Source of the DNA: Leptodontidium sp. MPI-SDFR-AT-0119
Taxonomy: Eukaryota; Ascomycota; Leotiomycetes; Helotiales; Leptodontidiaceae
Reading direction: 5' to 3'
Length of the DNA: 64,000 nt
Assembly: GCA_020726505.1 (NCBI GenBank)
Contig: JAHLEZ010000032.1
Location: 558,001-622,000 of the forward strand
In this document: piece by piece, positions 21,905 through 33,718 of the stretch
Numbering within the stretch: position 1 is the first letter of the stretch
Layout of the letters: each line of letters begins with the position of its first letter
The notes under the pieces: model-generated
Database searches by the model: none
Told to the model about the DNA's origin: nothing
What the model saw: the letters and a program-made list of their open reading frames with translations, nothing else
Translations under genes and position numbers: made by a program

Positions 21905-23990
21905 TTTTGTTGCATGACGCATTTTTGTAATAGCTGTTTTGAGTTAGATTCACATGAGATGCGCTAGCAGACAAGTCCTCATAGCGCAGTTGAGGATATT
22001 GCTAGGCTCTACGTTGGCCCTGTATGAGCTCAGGTTGAATACTTAGGTACACTGGACCGCTGGAGGCCACTCAAGACGGGGGTTTTCAGCGTGTGGCTTC
22101 AGCAGGCAGCGTGGGTGTGTGTGTACTGAAATGAAGAAGGACCGACGGAAGAGTAGGCAGCCCCTTTGTCGGTCCTTCCGTAGTAACTTTTGCAATCATC
22201 AAATAACGTTTTGGAGGCATCTGAGTTTCTTGCAGCAGATGTCATGCGGTCGTGTTCTGCAGTACTTGGCAATACAGATCTGGGACAGGAATCAAGGTCC
22301 AGAGTTCTCTTTGCCGTCGCATGGCTTTCCTCCAGGCACGTGGATATTTCCAGGACTCTTTCTTCCAGCTACATCCACCATTAGCCACAGAGGACCTGGG
22401 CAGGCAAGGAAGGAAAGACCAGTCGGGTCTGTTTAATATCGCAGTGCCGAGCAGTACCCACGGATGCCGTATTCTATGCCATCGGCTGCCTCGAGGTTCT
22501 CTCTGTGCGAGATCCTCCACTCTGCGTTCCCTACTTGATCACTTGCCCTCCAAAACCTTCAGCCCGCTTCAAGTGCGTACCAGCATCTTGGATTTTATGT
22601 TATGCGATGAGCTTGGCGTGTTGAGGGCGAAATGCAATCCAGGTCATCGTTCCTGCTTGTACGTACTGCCTTGACTGCGTCTCTTTGTTGACATTGACAT
22701 TGACATTGACATGCTAGGCATTCTTCAACCGGTTACAACATCACCCCCAGGTTGGATCCAAAGATCAAGACTGCGATGCCACCAGTATGGCAGTTTGCGA
22801 TCGCTGATCCCATGAGTCACCAGCAAAGAAAATTTTCATGATGTGATCGGCAGAACCCATCATCGTGATGGCATTCACCGCTGGCCCCGCATGAAGTCAT
22901 GAATTTCAAGCAAAGGTGAGCAACTGGCGAGCGACCGTAGCCACAGAAGTTTTGTTGCACATCGCAATTCTTGTAATAGCCGTTTTGGGTAATTTTATTA
23001 ATATGAGCTAGCAGCTAGCGTTTTCATAGCGTCTTTGGGGACGGATACACATATTACAACGACCCCCTCCTTATTTTCTTTAGAGGTTTGGGTTGAAGGA
23101 TAAGTAAACCAATTATTGGCCAAGTTTGTACTGAGAGCATTTTTGTTGCACATCGCATTTCTTGTAATAGCCGTTTTGGGCTAGTTTGTTGATATAAGCT
23201 AGCAGCTAGCGTTGTCATAGCGTCGTTAGTGAGGGATACAAGCATTATAACGACCCTTTCTTAGTTTCTCTTCAAAGTTCGGGTTGAAGGATAAGTAAGC
23301 CAATCACTGGCAATATTAGTGCTGAGAATGTTTGTTGCACATCGTATTATTGTAATAGCCGATTCGGGTTAGTCCCCTGAAGTTCCGCTAGCAATTAATA
23401 TTCTCATAGCGTAGGAGCTATTAAGATTGTTATGACCCCTGCTGGTCCGGATTGACTTCTTCGGTTAAAGGAGAAGCCAATTATTAGCAAACCCATAGCA
23501 TGAACTGAACCAAAAGTTTTTGTTGCACATCGCATTTCTTGTAATAGCTGTTTCTGGTTAGCCTGTTTAAAGACGGCTAGCAACTAGACTTCTTTATAGT
23601 GTAACTAGTAAAGTCATCAATATCACCAAGAACCCTTTTTATTCCGATTTATTTCCTCGCTTAATACATGAGCCAATCGTTGGCAAAATAAATGCTTTGG
23701 TCATAAGCTCAGGCTTTTTGTTGCACATCGCATTCCTTGTAATAGCCGTTTTGGGTTAGTGTGATTGAATTCCGCTAGCAGTGAGTGACGGGTGGAAGCT
23801 GTAAGAAACCTCTTACGTGGGACGGATGAGCTCATGAGTTGCAGGGATCACCAACAATTGGGAGTACCTCGGATCAACAATCGGTGAGGCCTTTTTGTTC
23901 CATGTCGCATTCGCTGTAATAGCTGTTTTGGGTTAGTCACTTTTAATTCTGCTAGCAATAGGAGTCTCATAGCGTCTCAAGATTGGCACT
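21905..23990. repeat. Array of diverged ~190-bp direct repeats with conserved core
   Basis: A core of about 45 bp, containing TTTGTTGCACATCGCATT and TTGTAATAGCCGTTTTGGG, recurs at 21906 (isolated), 22951, 23142, 23331, 23519, 23717 and 23893. Spacing in the tandem part is 191, 189, 188, 198 and 176 bp. After the core come a ~20-nt variable spacer, GCTAGCA, another ~10 variable bases and TCATAGCGT in most copies. A third block (GAAGGATAAGTAAGCCAAT) follows in several units. No open frame spans more than one unit today. On the minus strand the core reads similarly in several copies (TNPKRLLQEMRCATK), so the array may descend from a coding tandem repeat. The 21.9-22.9 kb part between the first and second copies carries other sequence without a recognised gene. 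Confidence 0.8.
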
Positions 23991-24371
23991 CGTAGACTTT
24001 TAGAAGCCATGGGTGTGGTTATTTCCCCTGATTACCCGACCGCAATCGTGAACGCACCCGCTCCGCCCACGACTTGCCTTACCAGTATACAAGATCATAC
24101 ACACATCTATTCCAGAGTCTCTCTAATTAACACATCCCAACCTGCGTTCCTTCAAATCCAGCTCGCTTCGCGTGATCAACTGCTTCCACTGGCTTCCACT
24201 CCACTCGTTCATGAAGGCTTGTCAAATAAATTTGAAGTGCGGCAATAGGAGGCCAGTTCAGCAGTAACCAAACAAAACTACCAACATATCGCCAGGCCGG
24301 AAAATGGGATGGCTATTTCATGTAATTAGGGGCGTACAACGCCATATTCACGAGAACCCTTCTTGATAGCC

Positions 24372-24771
24372 ATGATGCTTCTTTCCCTCAAGCAGGTCAC
24401 GGTCCTCGCGCTTCTAATCGCGACTGCTTTCGCTGACTTAAGGATCAATACTGGAACTTGCTGCATTAGCTTTAGCAGTGTGAGCTCTTGCTGGAGCAAT
24501 GACGGCGTCGCCAAGAACGGTGACGGAACTTGCGGTGGCTCTACTCGATCGTGAGTGGACCAATCAATGGCCAGGACGACCAATATCTCGACGTTTATTC
24601 TGGCCCGGCAACTCCCATGCAGAATATCAAGCTGGCGGTGGTGGCGGTGATGGCTCGGTCTTTGGACAATACAGCGCTGTTGGATGGAGTAATGTCTGCT
24701 CTCCAGGGAACGGCTTGGCTTCGTGCAGTACCTTCACCGTCGCAACTTGCCAATCTTCGCGATGTGGTTGA
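24372..24771 (+). pseudogene. Small secreted cysteine-rich protein, two frame breaks
   Basis: ATG 24372 (or 24375) begins a clear signal peptide (LKQVTVLALLIATAFA) with a mature start DLRINTGTCCISFSS. Cys-Cys and further cysteines follow (SCWSND, GTCGGST) before a TGA. Downstream, a protein-like run continues in a second frame (GPINGQDDQYLDVYSG, about 24560-24600) and then a third (GGGGGDGSVFGQYSAVG, NVCSPGNGLASCS, CQSSRCG), ending at 24771. No GT-AG pair of plausible length joins the pieces in phase, so two single-base changes are more likely. The pattern is of a small Cys-rich secreted or effector-like protein of unknown role. The family is not recognised. Confidence 0.6.
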
Positions 24772-25199
24772 GGATCTGGAAACTTGCTCCTCTCCCGAGT
24801 TGTGATTCAAACATATGGCGCGCAGATGCCCAAAGTACATGGTGGCTGTGTAGCGTAACATTGGTGAAAATTATGATGTGACCTCGACACAAGTTGATAA
24901 ATATGAAACGTGACTGTGAAGTCTTGCTGGACAACTGAAAACGGAAAGCAACTGTGATTTGCCAAGGGCGTGGCCAAAAACTCAGAAGACCGCCTTTGAT
25001 CCGGATTAAGGAATTTTCACGTGACTCACGTCATGGCGCACTTCCACTTTTCTGCTGTAGAAGTTTAGGATACCACTGCGGGCCTGAGACGTACTAGTTA
25101 GTGCTACAATCAGTAGAAATATAAGTTGGAAAGAGAGCACAGTTTCGGGATTGCCCTCCATGGTATCACACAAGCTCTTGTGAACTTGCTTAGCACCTC

Positions 25200-26242
25200 T
25201 TAGACATTTAGCAAGTATACCCGCGGCCTCACTGTGGTACAGAACTGACAACGCCTAATACGCGTTGGTAATGTTCCGGGTTCCAGCCGTTGAGTTATGC
25301 ACATAACTGCTTCCTCCAATCTTTGGTCGTCAAGTTTGGGATCAATTTCTGGCGCCATAATAGCAAGGTATTCTTTCGGTCCAACAAACTGCAGCTCATC
25401 CGGACCAAGCGAACCCAAGGGTTGATCATCAACATTGACCACTTGTTTGCGCGCACGAACTAGCGCATAGCGGAGATACAACGATTTTTCGTTCATATCT
25501 TTTAGTTCTGAGTTATTCTTGTTTTTCTACGAGCCGGCAACCATATACCCCAGTAGTTCCCCGATACGAGAACGGTCCAGCCATCGGGGCCCAAGTCGCG
25601 AATTTCAGGGTTGAGGTCGAGGAAGTCGTCGCTCAGCATTGAGGTTTCAGTTGGGACAGGAGATATAAAAGCAGAGACTAGCGATGAGGTAGAGAGGGAT
25701 CTTGGACCACTGGAGAAGCTGAAGAGTGGGGCTACTGGGTTCATTTCTATGCGCGGTGTTGGCACAAATGTCTGGAGGTAGGTCAGGAAGCCAGCGGCGA
25801 AGCGCTCCGGAGTGAGCAGGCTGTCGCGTAAATAACGGAGCCGGTGTGGTAATTTATGGCGTTGTAGGAGCTATTTTGGTAGCAGATGAGGATTTGCTGG
25901 ATAGGGAATATGGATAGGGGTGCTATTTGGGCTGTATTGTTGATTGTAATTGTCTTCCCTGGATTGGTAGGGAGCCAAAATGTTTTGCAGAGCGCAGCTG
26001 AGTATGAGCCTGCGAATATGACGTTTACTCTTGACAGAAACTGCGGTCGTGAATAGAGAGCTTGGAACAATTGCCAATCTGGAGTGTCTCTTTGTCGGCA
26101 GAAATCTCAGTCCTTCGACCAGCTCATTCGACAAGTTTCGGATGCTGGTGACGTAGAGACTAAGTGACGATATCCTCCACAATTCAGATACGTTCGCGGT
26201 TGATAAAACAACTTCTGCCGAGATGTCAGAGGTGGCCACCAT
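25200..26242 (-). pseudogene. Unrecognised protein-coding remnant
   Basis: Several minus-strand frames look genuinely coding. One at 26242-26030 reads NVSELWRISSLSLYVTSIR. One from about 25860 to 25505 reads RLRYLRDSLLTPERFAAGF and DLGPDGWTVLVSGNYWG. One at 25496-25247 reads DELQFVGPKEYLAIMAPEID. The first two can be separated by an intron (donor near 26020, acceptor near 25870). The last two are out of phase by one base at an A5 run near 25525. No domain is recognised. It may be a broken gene, or an intact one if the A-run was miscounted. The 5' end is not determined. Confidence 0.4.
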
Positions 26243-26842
26243 CGTCGAAAGCCAATCGTATAGGCGTCCTGCTGCGGGTGCCCAAAGCAGAACTGGATTG
26301 AACTTGGAGGCCCGAGCCCCGCACCTAATTCCACCCTGAAGACCGATTTAATAACTATTTCGTAAGTAGTCGCTCCGACTTCGAACAAGCACCTTCGTGC
26401 CGATGGTTTCCAGCGGGGACCCTGGAAAGTCCGGAAATAATCCGACGGAGTGACGACGAACGAGGAATGATGTGTGGGGATGAGTAATGGGAGAAGGCTT
26501 GGGGGTGTGTGGATGTGGGTGTGGTGCAGGGAGGTGATGTGTGGTGCAGGGGGGTGATGTGTGTGGTGCAGGGGTGATGTGTGGTTGGATCCGGTAGTGG
26601 GCGAACCCCTGGATCTGTGTGCTACCACACAAATTTCAGCCCAGGCACTCCCGCCAACATCCTTTCGTTGCCTTGCTGATTTCCAATCTGGATGCTCTAA
26701 GCACCATGGCTTGGACCAATGCGGCTGCTATTGCACTGATGAAAGGTGATGTATCTCCGGTCGTTGTCTGTATATATATCGAGTCGAAAATCGTCGAAGA
26801 GAAACCCGCCATCTGCTAGCATTCAAAGCATCCAAACACAAT

Positions 26843-28202
26843 ATGAGCACTTCGATTACACAGGAGCCGCAGCGACCCAGCCCGGCGAAACCCCTTCCAG
26901 CTACCATCAAGTCAAGGTCTCGAAGAATAGTTCGCAACTTTACGCCATCGTGAGTTCCCCTTTTATCCGTTCTAAGCCGGACCGATCTCTGATTTCTTAC
27001 TGCAGATGGTTCGCGATAACTATGGGAACTGGCATCATCGCCGTTCTGCTTTTCAGACTGCCATACAACGGAAAGTGGCTGTACGAGTTGTCGATCATAA
27101 TCTTTGTTTTTGATCTTATATTGTTTGTTCTCTTCTGCTTGATTTCAGCTTTGCGGTACCTATTATACCCCGAAATTTGGTCCGCCATGTTAAATCACCC
27201 TACGGAATCGTTGTTCCTGGGAACCTGTCCTATGGGTCTTGGAATACTAATCCAAATGATCGTAAACGTTTGCGTTCCGGCCTGGGGCTCTTGGGCAGTA
27301 ACTCTGGCTTGGACCTTATGGTGGATCGAGATTGTGTTGTCGGTGGCAATCTGTTTCTACCTCCCATACATGCTGTATGTCACTGATTATCCTAAATTCT
27401 ATTTGCATCGATGGCTAATAGCAGTATTCAGTATGTCTGTTCACAAAACCGACATCGCTTCTGTGACAACTTTCTGGCTGCTCCCCATCGTGGGGGTAGT
27501 TATCGCAGCAGCAACAGGCGGTACAGTCGCAGGCGTCTTACCGAATCCTACACATGCTCTCTGGACTTTGATAGTCAGCTACATCCTCTGGGGAATTGGA
27601 GTACCACTTGCACTTTTCACATTAGTACTCTATTACCATCGTTTGACAATGCACAAGCTTCCTCCGCCAGCGGTCATTTCCTCGGTTTTCCTCCCCCTGG
27701 GTCCACTCGGCGAAGGAGGGTTTGGGATCATGAAGATCGGCGAAGTTGCATTGACCGTCTTCCCGGCAACAAACACAATTATACCCTCTGCTGGGCAGAT
27801 TGTGCATGTCTTCGGCTTCTTAACTGGTCTTCTGATGTGGGGATTTGGACTTGCGTGGCTATTCTGGGCCTTGGCTTCATTCAGCAGGTCAAAATCTCCG
27901 TTCAACATGGGTTGGTGGAGTATCGTGTTTGCTACAGGCGTCTTCACTGGCTCAACTATCACGTTGGGACAGGAAATGCCGTCGAGGTTCTTTGATGTTC
28001 TTGGAACTGTAAGTTTGGGTTCACGACTTGGAAGGAGACCTTGAGGCTAAATTGCACATAGGTATTCACGGTTATAGTTATTCTATTCTGGATGGTTACT
28101 TCAGCCTATACCATTCGTGGAACAATCTCTGGGGATTTGTTCTTTTCGCCAGCTATCGTAGATCTCCCGGATACGGTGGAGATGTCGACTATGGAACCTT
28201 AG
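26843..28202 (+). CDS. SSU1: SSU1-like sulfite efflux transporter (TDT/SLAC1 family)
   Basis: Four exons (26843-26949, 27006-27374, 27432-28008, 28062-28202) give 397 aa. The N-terminus ends in the family hallmark RIVRNFTPSWFAITMGTGI, split by intron 1. About ten hydrophobic helices follow. Signature stretches include LRYLLYPEIWSAMLNHP, SVHKTDIASVTTFWLLPIVG, HALWTLIVSYILWGIGVP and SVFLPLGPLGEGGFGIMK. Yeast SSU1 exports sulfite; fungal relatives help tolerate sulfite or excess cysteine at the plasma membrane. Intron 2 (27375-27431, GTATGT...TTCAG) is 57 nt, a multiple of three and free of stops, so unspliced mRNA would encode 19 extra residues. It is intact, in contrast to its broken neighbours on both sides. 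Confidence 0.9.
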
Positions 28203-28581
28203 TTGAGGGTGTTTATTATCGAGGATGGAACTCTAATCTCAATCAAAAGCGTAAGGCCGTGTACGTGTAGTGCGAAGATGTCAAAACGAGGAATTTGTTG
28301 GACGTTAGAATAATAGGAGAGACTTGGCATTTAGATGGCGTTGTGTTAATTCGGGTGTGGTAGAACTGCTATAGATCATTGTAATAGAATAGAAAAGCGG
28401 CCGCTACTCAGGTCCACAAAATGTAACGGAGCTAGAGAAAGAAAGAACAAATATTAATTCTGACTTTGGGCATTTTATTACTCTTAGGCTATAAAAGACG
28501 GAAAGTAATTAGACTATTTTTAAACAAATAAAAAAGAAACCATTTTTCAGCTCGAAAATTACTAGTCCTTTTGGAAATCGT
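28203..28581. other. AT-rich intergenic stretch
   Basis: This holds the 3' flank of the SSU1-like gene, then an AT-rich patch at 28440-28560. There is no coding signal, and the composition resembles degraded transposon DNA like that at 29090-29190. Confidence 0.4.
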
Positions 28582-29066
28582 CTAAGTATAGATATGGCAG
28601 AGCGGGCCATTTATAGTATTCACCAGACACCCCAGCGCAGGGGGCCTGGCATTGAACCCAAGATTCTGTATAACGGCCAACACGGCGTTCGGCGAGGGCG
28701 GGTTGTTGAACAACGTCTTCGTCCCGTACAGCTCCGTGTACCCCTTTCCTGGGTGCAACGTCTGCCAGACGAGCCATCCACGGCCAACATCGTGTGGCGC
28801 AACCAGAATGCGGGGTATACGGACGAGGAGAAGAGGTCCTGAGAAGGGAGAACTCGGTCAGTTGGGGTTCATGATGGATGTAAACAGAGGGGTGAGAGAG
28901 GATACGTACATCAGTTGGTGAAGTGGCCAGCAGATTGGATTCCTAAGAAGCCCTCCTCAAAACGACCATTTATGGCCCGCTGGAAGGTGGAAATATTCGG
29001 ACTCTGTGTGACAATGTTCACGATAGCTTCGTTGTTCATCCAGATGCTGGAGGCGTAATTAGAGAT
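28582..29066 (-). pseudogene. Tyrosinase C-terminal fragment, truncated and frameshifted
   Basis: The minus strand reads SIWMNNEAIVNIVTQSPNIS and GRFEEGFLGIQSAGHFTN, the segment before the second copper site of tyrosinases. An intron with GT-AG ends (about 28910-28841) follows, then DLFSSSVYPAFWLRHTM, the CuB His-x3-His-like region. A one-base loss near 28790 shifts the frame. The next frame gives GWLVWQTLHPGKGYTELYG, LFNNPPSP and finally GPLCHIYT at the stop 28582-28584. The N-terminal CuA half is missing. AT-rich DNA borders both sides (about 28440-28560 and 29090-29190), suggesting transposon-related loss. Tyrosinases oxidise phenols in melanin-type pathways; this copy cannot. Confidence 0.72.
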
Positions 29067-29329
29067 GTCCCGTCTCAGGCAGAGAAGGTTTTTCTATTTC
29101 CTTTTCTAAATAAAGGTTTTTAATAATATAATATTAATAAGTTGCTTGCATTTAAAAGCAAAATTATATAAACCTCTCCTCACTCAGCCTTTAGAAGAGC
29201 GAGGCATGCAACATACAAGAATTTGACACTGGGTTTGAGGGAGGCAGTGATTAGTTGCTTGAATTTTGCAGTGGAGACAGTCATGAACCTTTTCTCTTTC
29301 CTTGGAAGGAAGCGGTACCAATTTCCTAT

Positions 29330-31924
29330 TTATGCCCAAATGTGCCGATGTCGGTCAAAGATAGCACTAAAGTCCCATCTGATCTCTACCATCTGTTCCT
29401 GACTGTGACCTTTGCCCGCGAGTTCTCGTGGTCTTCTTGGGCCCCAGTTGACTCTCTTCAGATTTGTGATAAGAGTTGTACCTTCGACTTGTAATAATCC
29501 AGGCCGCGCTAACAACTTAGGTTTGCGTGTTGTGAACTCCAGTGCCAAAATCTGATCGTTTTCCTCGAGAACATAAGTATCACCAGCCCCTGTCCATTGG
29601 CCGAGCAGGTCAGATCTACCGTCGCTCGAGCGAAATAGGAGGCCAGTGACTTGGCCGGCGCGCCTGTGCTTCGTCGATGTGACCGGGTTGATAGAGACCT
29701 GAACGGACCAATATTTCTTGTTCAGTTGTACACAAGTTCGGTGCTCACCATGGTTTTTGATACCGCCAAGGGGCATCTCTGGGAGACGACTTTCCAAATG
29801 TGACTCGACCGCAGGATTGTGTGGGGCTAACCAGAGTGACTGGGAAATGAGCGCCGTAGTGGTTGCAATGACCCCAAGGCAGTTAAGCTGTCATCCTGCA
29901 ATTGAGATCAGCTACTGGGTCCCATAATCGAATGATGGATCAAGGTGGACGGACCGCAAAACAGCCACAGAGTCCAGCGATATAACCACTCTTCGATGCC
30001 ACATAATCGATGCACTCCAATGATGCAGGGGAATCCACCTGCAACTGAGGCAGACGTCTGCTCGTCCTATGGGAAGCTGTGGTAAACTGATCTGGTTACT
30101 GCCCATGTGTACTCAAGTATGAAAGATGGCTTAAATGAAGGACTGACCTCTAGATGACAAATTAAAGAACCGCTCCTGTACGCTGTAACTTTGATCAGCC
30201 TTTCCCCATCAAGGAAAAAGGCCAATGAGGCATTGTCTGCGGAACCCAGAGTGTCTTCTACGCCTTCATCATAAAGGAATCCAATTCCAGTGACGCCAGC
30301 AGATGATCCTAGAGCGCTATACACTTTCAGCCCGATAAGTTGGCCGTTGCAGGTGCGATGCATAGCGTCGAAACTGGAGCGAATGATCCTCTCTGCACCT
30401 CATGTAAAGCCGCAATATCACCTTCGTAAATAGTGGGGGGCATTTCAGGGTAGGGATGTGACCACGAGATGGTGTCAAAATTTGGGTGTTCAGTCGTGTC
30501 TAGACCAATTCTTACGATGCGCATAGCCTAGAAGAGCGGCGTCAGGCATAAACCATTCAAATAAGAATGAGAGGGCTTACATCGAGGCCGAGCCAGATTC
30601 CTTTGAGGTGTCCTAACGGCCATCTCGCAACTGCGAGCTGGGAGCTGGGATCATAACTGTGGTGAGATCGTGGATACGTGTCCAGTTCAACTGCCTCGAG
30701 TCCGGATCGGCTGAAAGCCAACCATAAACATGTGGGAGAAAGTATGGAGTCGGCTTGATTCACAGATCTGCTGATATAACCTGCATTGACAGGTTGGCCG
30801 TTGTCGAATAGGAAAGTAAGGCCAGAAATCAATCTCCGATTTGATATGATAATATAATGTGGTGCTACAGCACGAACTGAATAACCTTGAGACGCGCTAA
30901 AAGGCACATATATCTCTGTCAGTTCTCGACAGCCGTCAATGCTATAACTTAAAGCCAAGCAATTTACAACGGAAGCAGGTGCCCGATCGCAACGTGATGT
31001 GACACTGCCATATCGGGCGCGGTAAGGTTCCTCAATGGTGCGGACTAGGGCGATTAAATCGGCGCAAAGTTTCCAAATCCTCTTTCGATTTTGTAAGCTC
31101 ATCCTGTTCGGGCCGGCCTTCGCCTCTGACTTGATTATAAAGAACCAATGTTTCCAAGAGTATCTTTCCTCTGGCCGGAGCGATCTTGCAAAAGCAGTTT
31201 CGCCGCGACCCCAGAACATGGATTCCCAGAATAGGTATCCTATATCGAGAGTACTTCCGCCAAATCTATCATAGAAAGCTCGGCAGGTTCTTATAACGGA
31301 CTGCGCATCCCGAAAGGAAAGATAGCACAGAATTGAGTCGAAAATCTCTAGCGGCAGTAGTGACAGTTGGCTAGGACGATTCCCTATGATGGTTAATGGT
31401 GGTAGTGAGCAAGGTAAAGAACGGCGCTTCTTGAGTCGTGCTCGAACCTCCTCCTCTTTGAAGTCAAAAATATCCTCGAAGTAATATTTGTGCACCCATC
31501 TTAGAGAACGCGAAGTTTTGTCGTAATGAAGACTTTCGAAGACATTGAATAAAGTTTGGATATTGTTATCAGTAATCTCGCCGTCGGAATTGCCTTGAAG
31601 CAGCGTCCAGCAAGCCGTGTGGAATGGGTAGCAAAAGTCGCCGGCAGTATCCATTTCTCCTGGATTATCAGTACGGCGGCGGCGAAATCGCTCGAATCCA
31701 TGTCCAGGAATGGGTAAGTTTAAAGGAATCGCATCGTCGTCGATAGAGCCTTGATCGCTAAGAACGTGTTGACATTTAAACTGACATACTATGTAGAGAC
31801 AGTTAACACCCTCACGTCTATTGCTGTAGAGTAACTCACTCCCCCGGATATCTTTACACCATAGAGGGGAGTCGCTGTCTTGAGCAGCTAAGACCACGCC
31901 GCAGATACAACAGGAGTCAGCCAT
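29330..31924 (-). pseudogene. F-box protein with N-terminal Cys motif and C-terminal lectin-like domain, disrupted
   Basis: Exon 1 (31924-30581, 448 codons) starts MADSCCICGVVL, a short Cys motif, and carries the F-box SQLSLLPLEIFDSILCYLS followed by RTCRAFYDRFG. An intron (30580-30528) leads in phase to AMRIVRIGLDTTEHPNFD. The frame then breaks near 30400: the expected continuation (RSSFDAMHRTCNGQLIGLKV) is in another frame, consistent with loss of one G. Further fragments, ISQSLWLAPHNPAVESHLE and WSVQVSINPVTSTKHRRAG (about 29880-29650), end at 29330. I could not join 30120-29890 in one frame. Such F-box proteins in fungi (DUF7600-type, from memory) are of unknown target. The alternative is an intact gene with unrecognised introns and one sequencing error. 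Confidence 0.65.
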
Positions 31925-33718
31925 GATTCGTGACGAAAGTTTGGAGAAAGTTGAATTGTCCAGCACTATCAATCCCAAGCCGAACGTTAGATGCTGTTGC
32001 TGCCTTGATTTACTGCGGGACGGAGCGGTGTGTGGCAGATTGTCGATGCGGTCAGGTGTGGTGCGTCTCCGTAAAATATTAGCATGACTATAAATACGAT
32101 ATTATATAATCGACCCAATAAGAAAAAGGTTTACCTGTTCCGCCTTTCCCACAACATCTAGTGGCATTTCCGTTCTCGTCCTGATGGCGTTATAATTCAC
32201 AACAAGAAACTATCGATGTACGAAGTTCTAATCTGTAGAAAAGGAAATTCGAACCCCAAAATTCATGCAACCAAAACAAAACCAATAAAAGCCACCAATC
32301 GTCCTCTTTTGAGACCCACGGATCAGTCACCGAAATCGCAAACTCCTTCATTTTCGACACATACTCGCTCGCTTTGTCAGACTCCGTCTTAATACCTTTC
32401 CTCATCAAATTTTTTTCCGTATATATGGAATTTGCTACCTTCGTTACACAAGAATCATTTTGATAAGAAAGAATACTTTGTTTTACAGCCTGATCACCTG
32501 TGAAATTTCACCAAAGCTCTCTCTCTCTCTTGTGATCAAAAACATCAAGTTGGCTATGGGATCACGAGATGTGCTTCCAGGGTCTACCTCTTTGTATTCA
32601 CCACCAACTTCTAGTCGACCTAAGGCTCAGGTCCTGAGCCCACATGCCCAGCGTCACTCTCTTCAAACGCCAGCATATCGTCTACACTTCATCAAACAAT
32701 TGTTATTTATATCCAATCTGAAATGATTCATAGTGACTTTCTTTTGATACAGTCAAAAGAAAACATTAGACGATTGAGAGCACCTGTTTGCTACCGTGTC
32801 CGATACATATCACCAACTCAATTTACCTGCTTGCGTGCCCCGTTTTTTGAGTTGCTGAGGTGTTATCCCAGACGCGTGTCGAATGCGAATCAAAGATATG
32901 AAAATTAGAAGTGATCAATAGTACAAATGCCTCTGCTTCACCTTCGCAGGATGGAGTCATAAGTAAGGCAGATGTGAGCTGTTCAGGAGGCATGGCAATC
33001 ACGTGTTTGGCACTTGGGTGCAGGCGATGAAGAGAGAGTGTTTGTGGTTTGTGATGTCGCAACGTCTCAGTGAATCAGCATCACTTCGTTTTGACGATAG
33101 ACTCTTCTTGGCACACAATAATTTCGTTTCTAAACGCGTTGAGCTTAGTTTTACATCATGCTATCACAGTGGGATCGCGGATTAGATCACAGTGCCATTA
33201 ACCGATGCAACCCAGTGCCGGTATCACCGATGAATTTGATTGCTTTGCTTTTCGGCAAAGGCTCCTTATTAAACTACAGGCCCATGGCTTGTAATTGTCC
33301 AGAATTTTGGATTGCCTTCTTTGAGAGAACAAGCCCCACAACAGCACTCTCGCTTAAAATAATTCTGATGTCAACAAAGCACGTCGAAACACCGAACAAG
33401 GACTCATGCCAACAGTTTGTTCTTAATGATTTTTGAATATATCTACCTATATATTACGCCGCGTCTAGTAGGATGAAGTGAAGGAGACACCAGTGTATAA
33501 GTCAACAATTGTTCTTGCCTGTTCAAAATTCCAAGTAGCTTAAGCGGCTGCGCGGCTCGTCCCGAACCCGGATTCTATCTTTAATTTTCACAGGGGTTAC
33601 AACTAGAACCACTTTAGCTTCGCGCTAGTAATTAATTTTCTAGATATATTCCGTGAGACGACCAAGGGTCCGAAAACCACCTCACTTTCACAATCTTACC
33701 AACCCTACATCCGTCGCA
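31925..33718. other. 1.8-kb stretch without a supported gene
   Basis: Mostly AT-rich. A minus-strand frame at 32408-32190 reads MRKGIKTESDKASEYVSKMK and looks protein-like (acidic/basic helix, then a Trp-rich stretch) but has no known family, splice partner or clear start. Other frames are short and without motif. The last ~100 bp form the promoter/5' UTR of the F-box/ankyrin gene. Confidence 0.4.

Noticed and set aside
21905..23990. Repeat array as a CRISPR array or as a repeat-peptide (RiPP-type) precursor gene
   Set aside because: Units are about 190 bp with diverged sequence in a fungal genome, and no open frame or signal peptide spans several units.
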